Shown here piece after piece: positions 1-8,774 of a DNA stretch of 8,774 nt (within the stretch, counting starts at the first letter, position 1; every line of letters begins with the position of its first letter). Both the position numbers and the translations under genes were made by a program. The stretch is from contig DAOUBP010000107.1 in NCBI GenBank assembly GCA_034432655.1, positions 1 to 8,774 on the forward strand. Reading direction: 5' to 3'. Under the pieces are notes generated by a model. It was not told the DNA's origin. It searched no databases and saw only the letters and a list, made by a program, of their open reading frames with translations. The stretch comes from DAOUBP01 sp034432655. Its GTDB lineage: Bacteria > Chloroflexota > Anaerolineae > CG2-30-64-16.

Positions 1-220
1 TCTCCCGCATCCGCGACGAGTTCGGCGTCGAGCTCCCCCTGCGCACCCTGTTCGAGCAGCCCACCATCGCCGGCCTGGCCCAGGCCGTGGAACAGGCAAC
101 GGCTGCCCAGACGGCGCAGCCGGCCGCGCCCCCTGCGCCGTCCATCGCCCCTCGCCCGCGCGCCGGCCGCCGCATGAGCCTGTCGCAGTTGGACGAGGAA
201 GGCCAGGGAGGTGTTGCCCG

Positions 221-224
<4 letters not shown>
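1..224 (+). CDS. NRPS protein, C-terminal end (carrier domain remnant and tail), 5' truncated
   Basis: This is the last 73 codons of an upstream non-ribosomal peptide synthetase, read from position 3 to the TGA at 222-224. The first ~33 residues (SRIRDEFGVELPLRTLFEQP, then a TIAGLAQAVEQ helix) match the second half of a peptidyl carrier domain. This is the part just after the phosphopantetheine serine, which lies outside the window. A flexible Ala/Pro/Arg-rich tail follows, ending in a short polar segment containing RRMSLSQLDEEG. No epimerisation or thioesterase domain follows the carrier, so the chain must be passed on to another protein. The obvious recipient is the condensation domain that begins the next gene, whose start codon overlaps this stop. 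The tail may act as a docking segment; that is inference only. Overall NRPS module composition cannot be seen. Confidence 0.93.
205..213 (+). promoter_or_regulatory. Ribosome binding site of the second NRPS gene
   Basis: AGGGAGGTG is a near-perfect Shine-Dalgarno sequence. It lies inside the 3' end of the upstream gene, with 7 nt between it and the ATG at 221. The spacing supports 221 over the in-frame ATG at 227 as the start. The ATGA stop/start overlap together with this site points to translational coupling of the two synthetases in one operon. No promoter is visible or expected between them. Confidence 0.8.

Positions 225-8774
<8,550 letters not shown>

Overview
The whole window is coding and lies inside one non-ribosomal peptide synthetase (NRPS) locus on the + strand. 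Base composition is strongly GC-rich, with G/C at most third codon positions. Together with short dispersed-type repeats embedded in the genes, this suggests a high-GC environmental bacterium. From memory, such repeats (an ATCTACCA 8-mer, a CTGGAAG 7-mer, GAGACACAGAGACAC strings, and GTGACGACT/AGTCGTCAC palindromes) resemble those of Chloroflexota-like genomes. That placement is a low-confidence inference; nothing in the window fixes the taxon.

Layout: positions 1-224 hold the last 73 codons of an upstream NRPS protein, ending in a peptidyl carrier domain (PCP) and a proline/arginine-rich tail. Its stop overlaps the start of the next gene (ATGA, 221-224), which has a strong ribosome binding site at 205-213. 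From 221 to the right edge the frame is open without a stop: 2851 residues, still incomplete. Domain order is C1 (311-1612), A1 (1628-3361), PCP1 (3398-3628), C2 (3716-5032), A2 (5048-6802), PCP2 (6851-7078), C3 (7157-8488), then the beginning of A3 (8504-8774). No epimerisation, methyltransferase or thioesterase domain is visible.

Working model: the upstream protein hands its peptidyl chain from its last PCP to C1. Module 1 adds a basic residue (pocket code DVGELCSIDK, ornithine/diaminobutyrate-like), module 2 adds asparagine (DLTKIGEVGK), and a third module begins at C3. The final product cannot be told from this window.

The most unusual content is a set of short repeats inserted in frame in the adenylation domains. 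They fall in loops between core motifs and leave the motifs intact. (1) A 78-nt GAGACAC-rich element occurs at the identical site in A1 and A2, with 3 mismatches. (2) A palindromic element encoding SDDFSRH in the same frame sits in two different loops. (3) An 8-nt tandem (ATCTACC-type) occurs in both A domains. (4) A 7-nt CTGGAAG tandem is clear in A2 and degenerate in A1. (5) A purine-rich tract lies in A2. The loop before motif A1 is a hot spot, carrying a different insert in each of the three A domains. The pattern resembles Rickettsia palindromic elements, which also insert in frame into protein genes. In both modules the repeats bracket the segment that encodes the amino-acid binding pocket.
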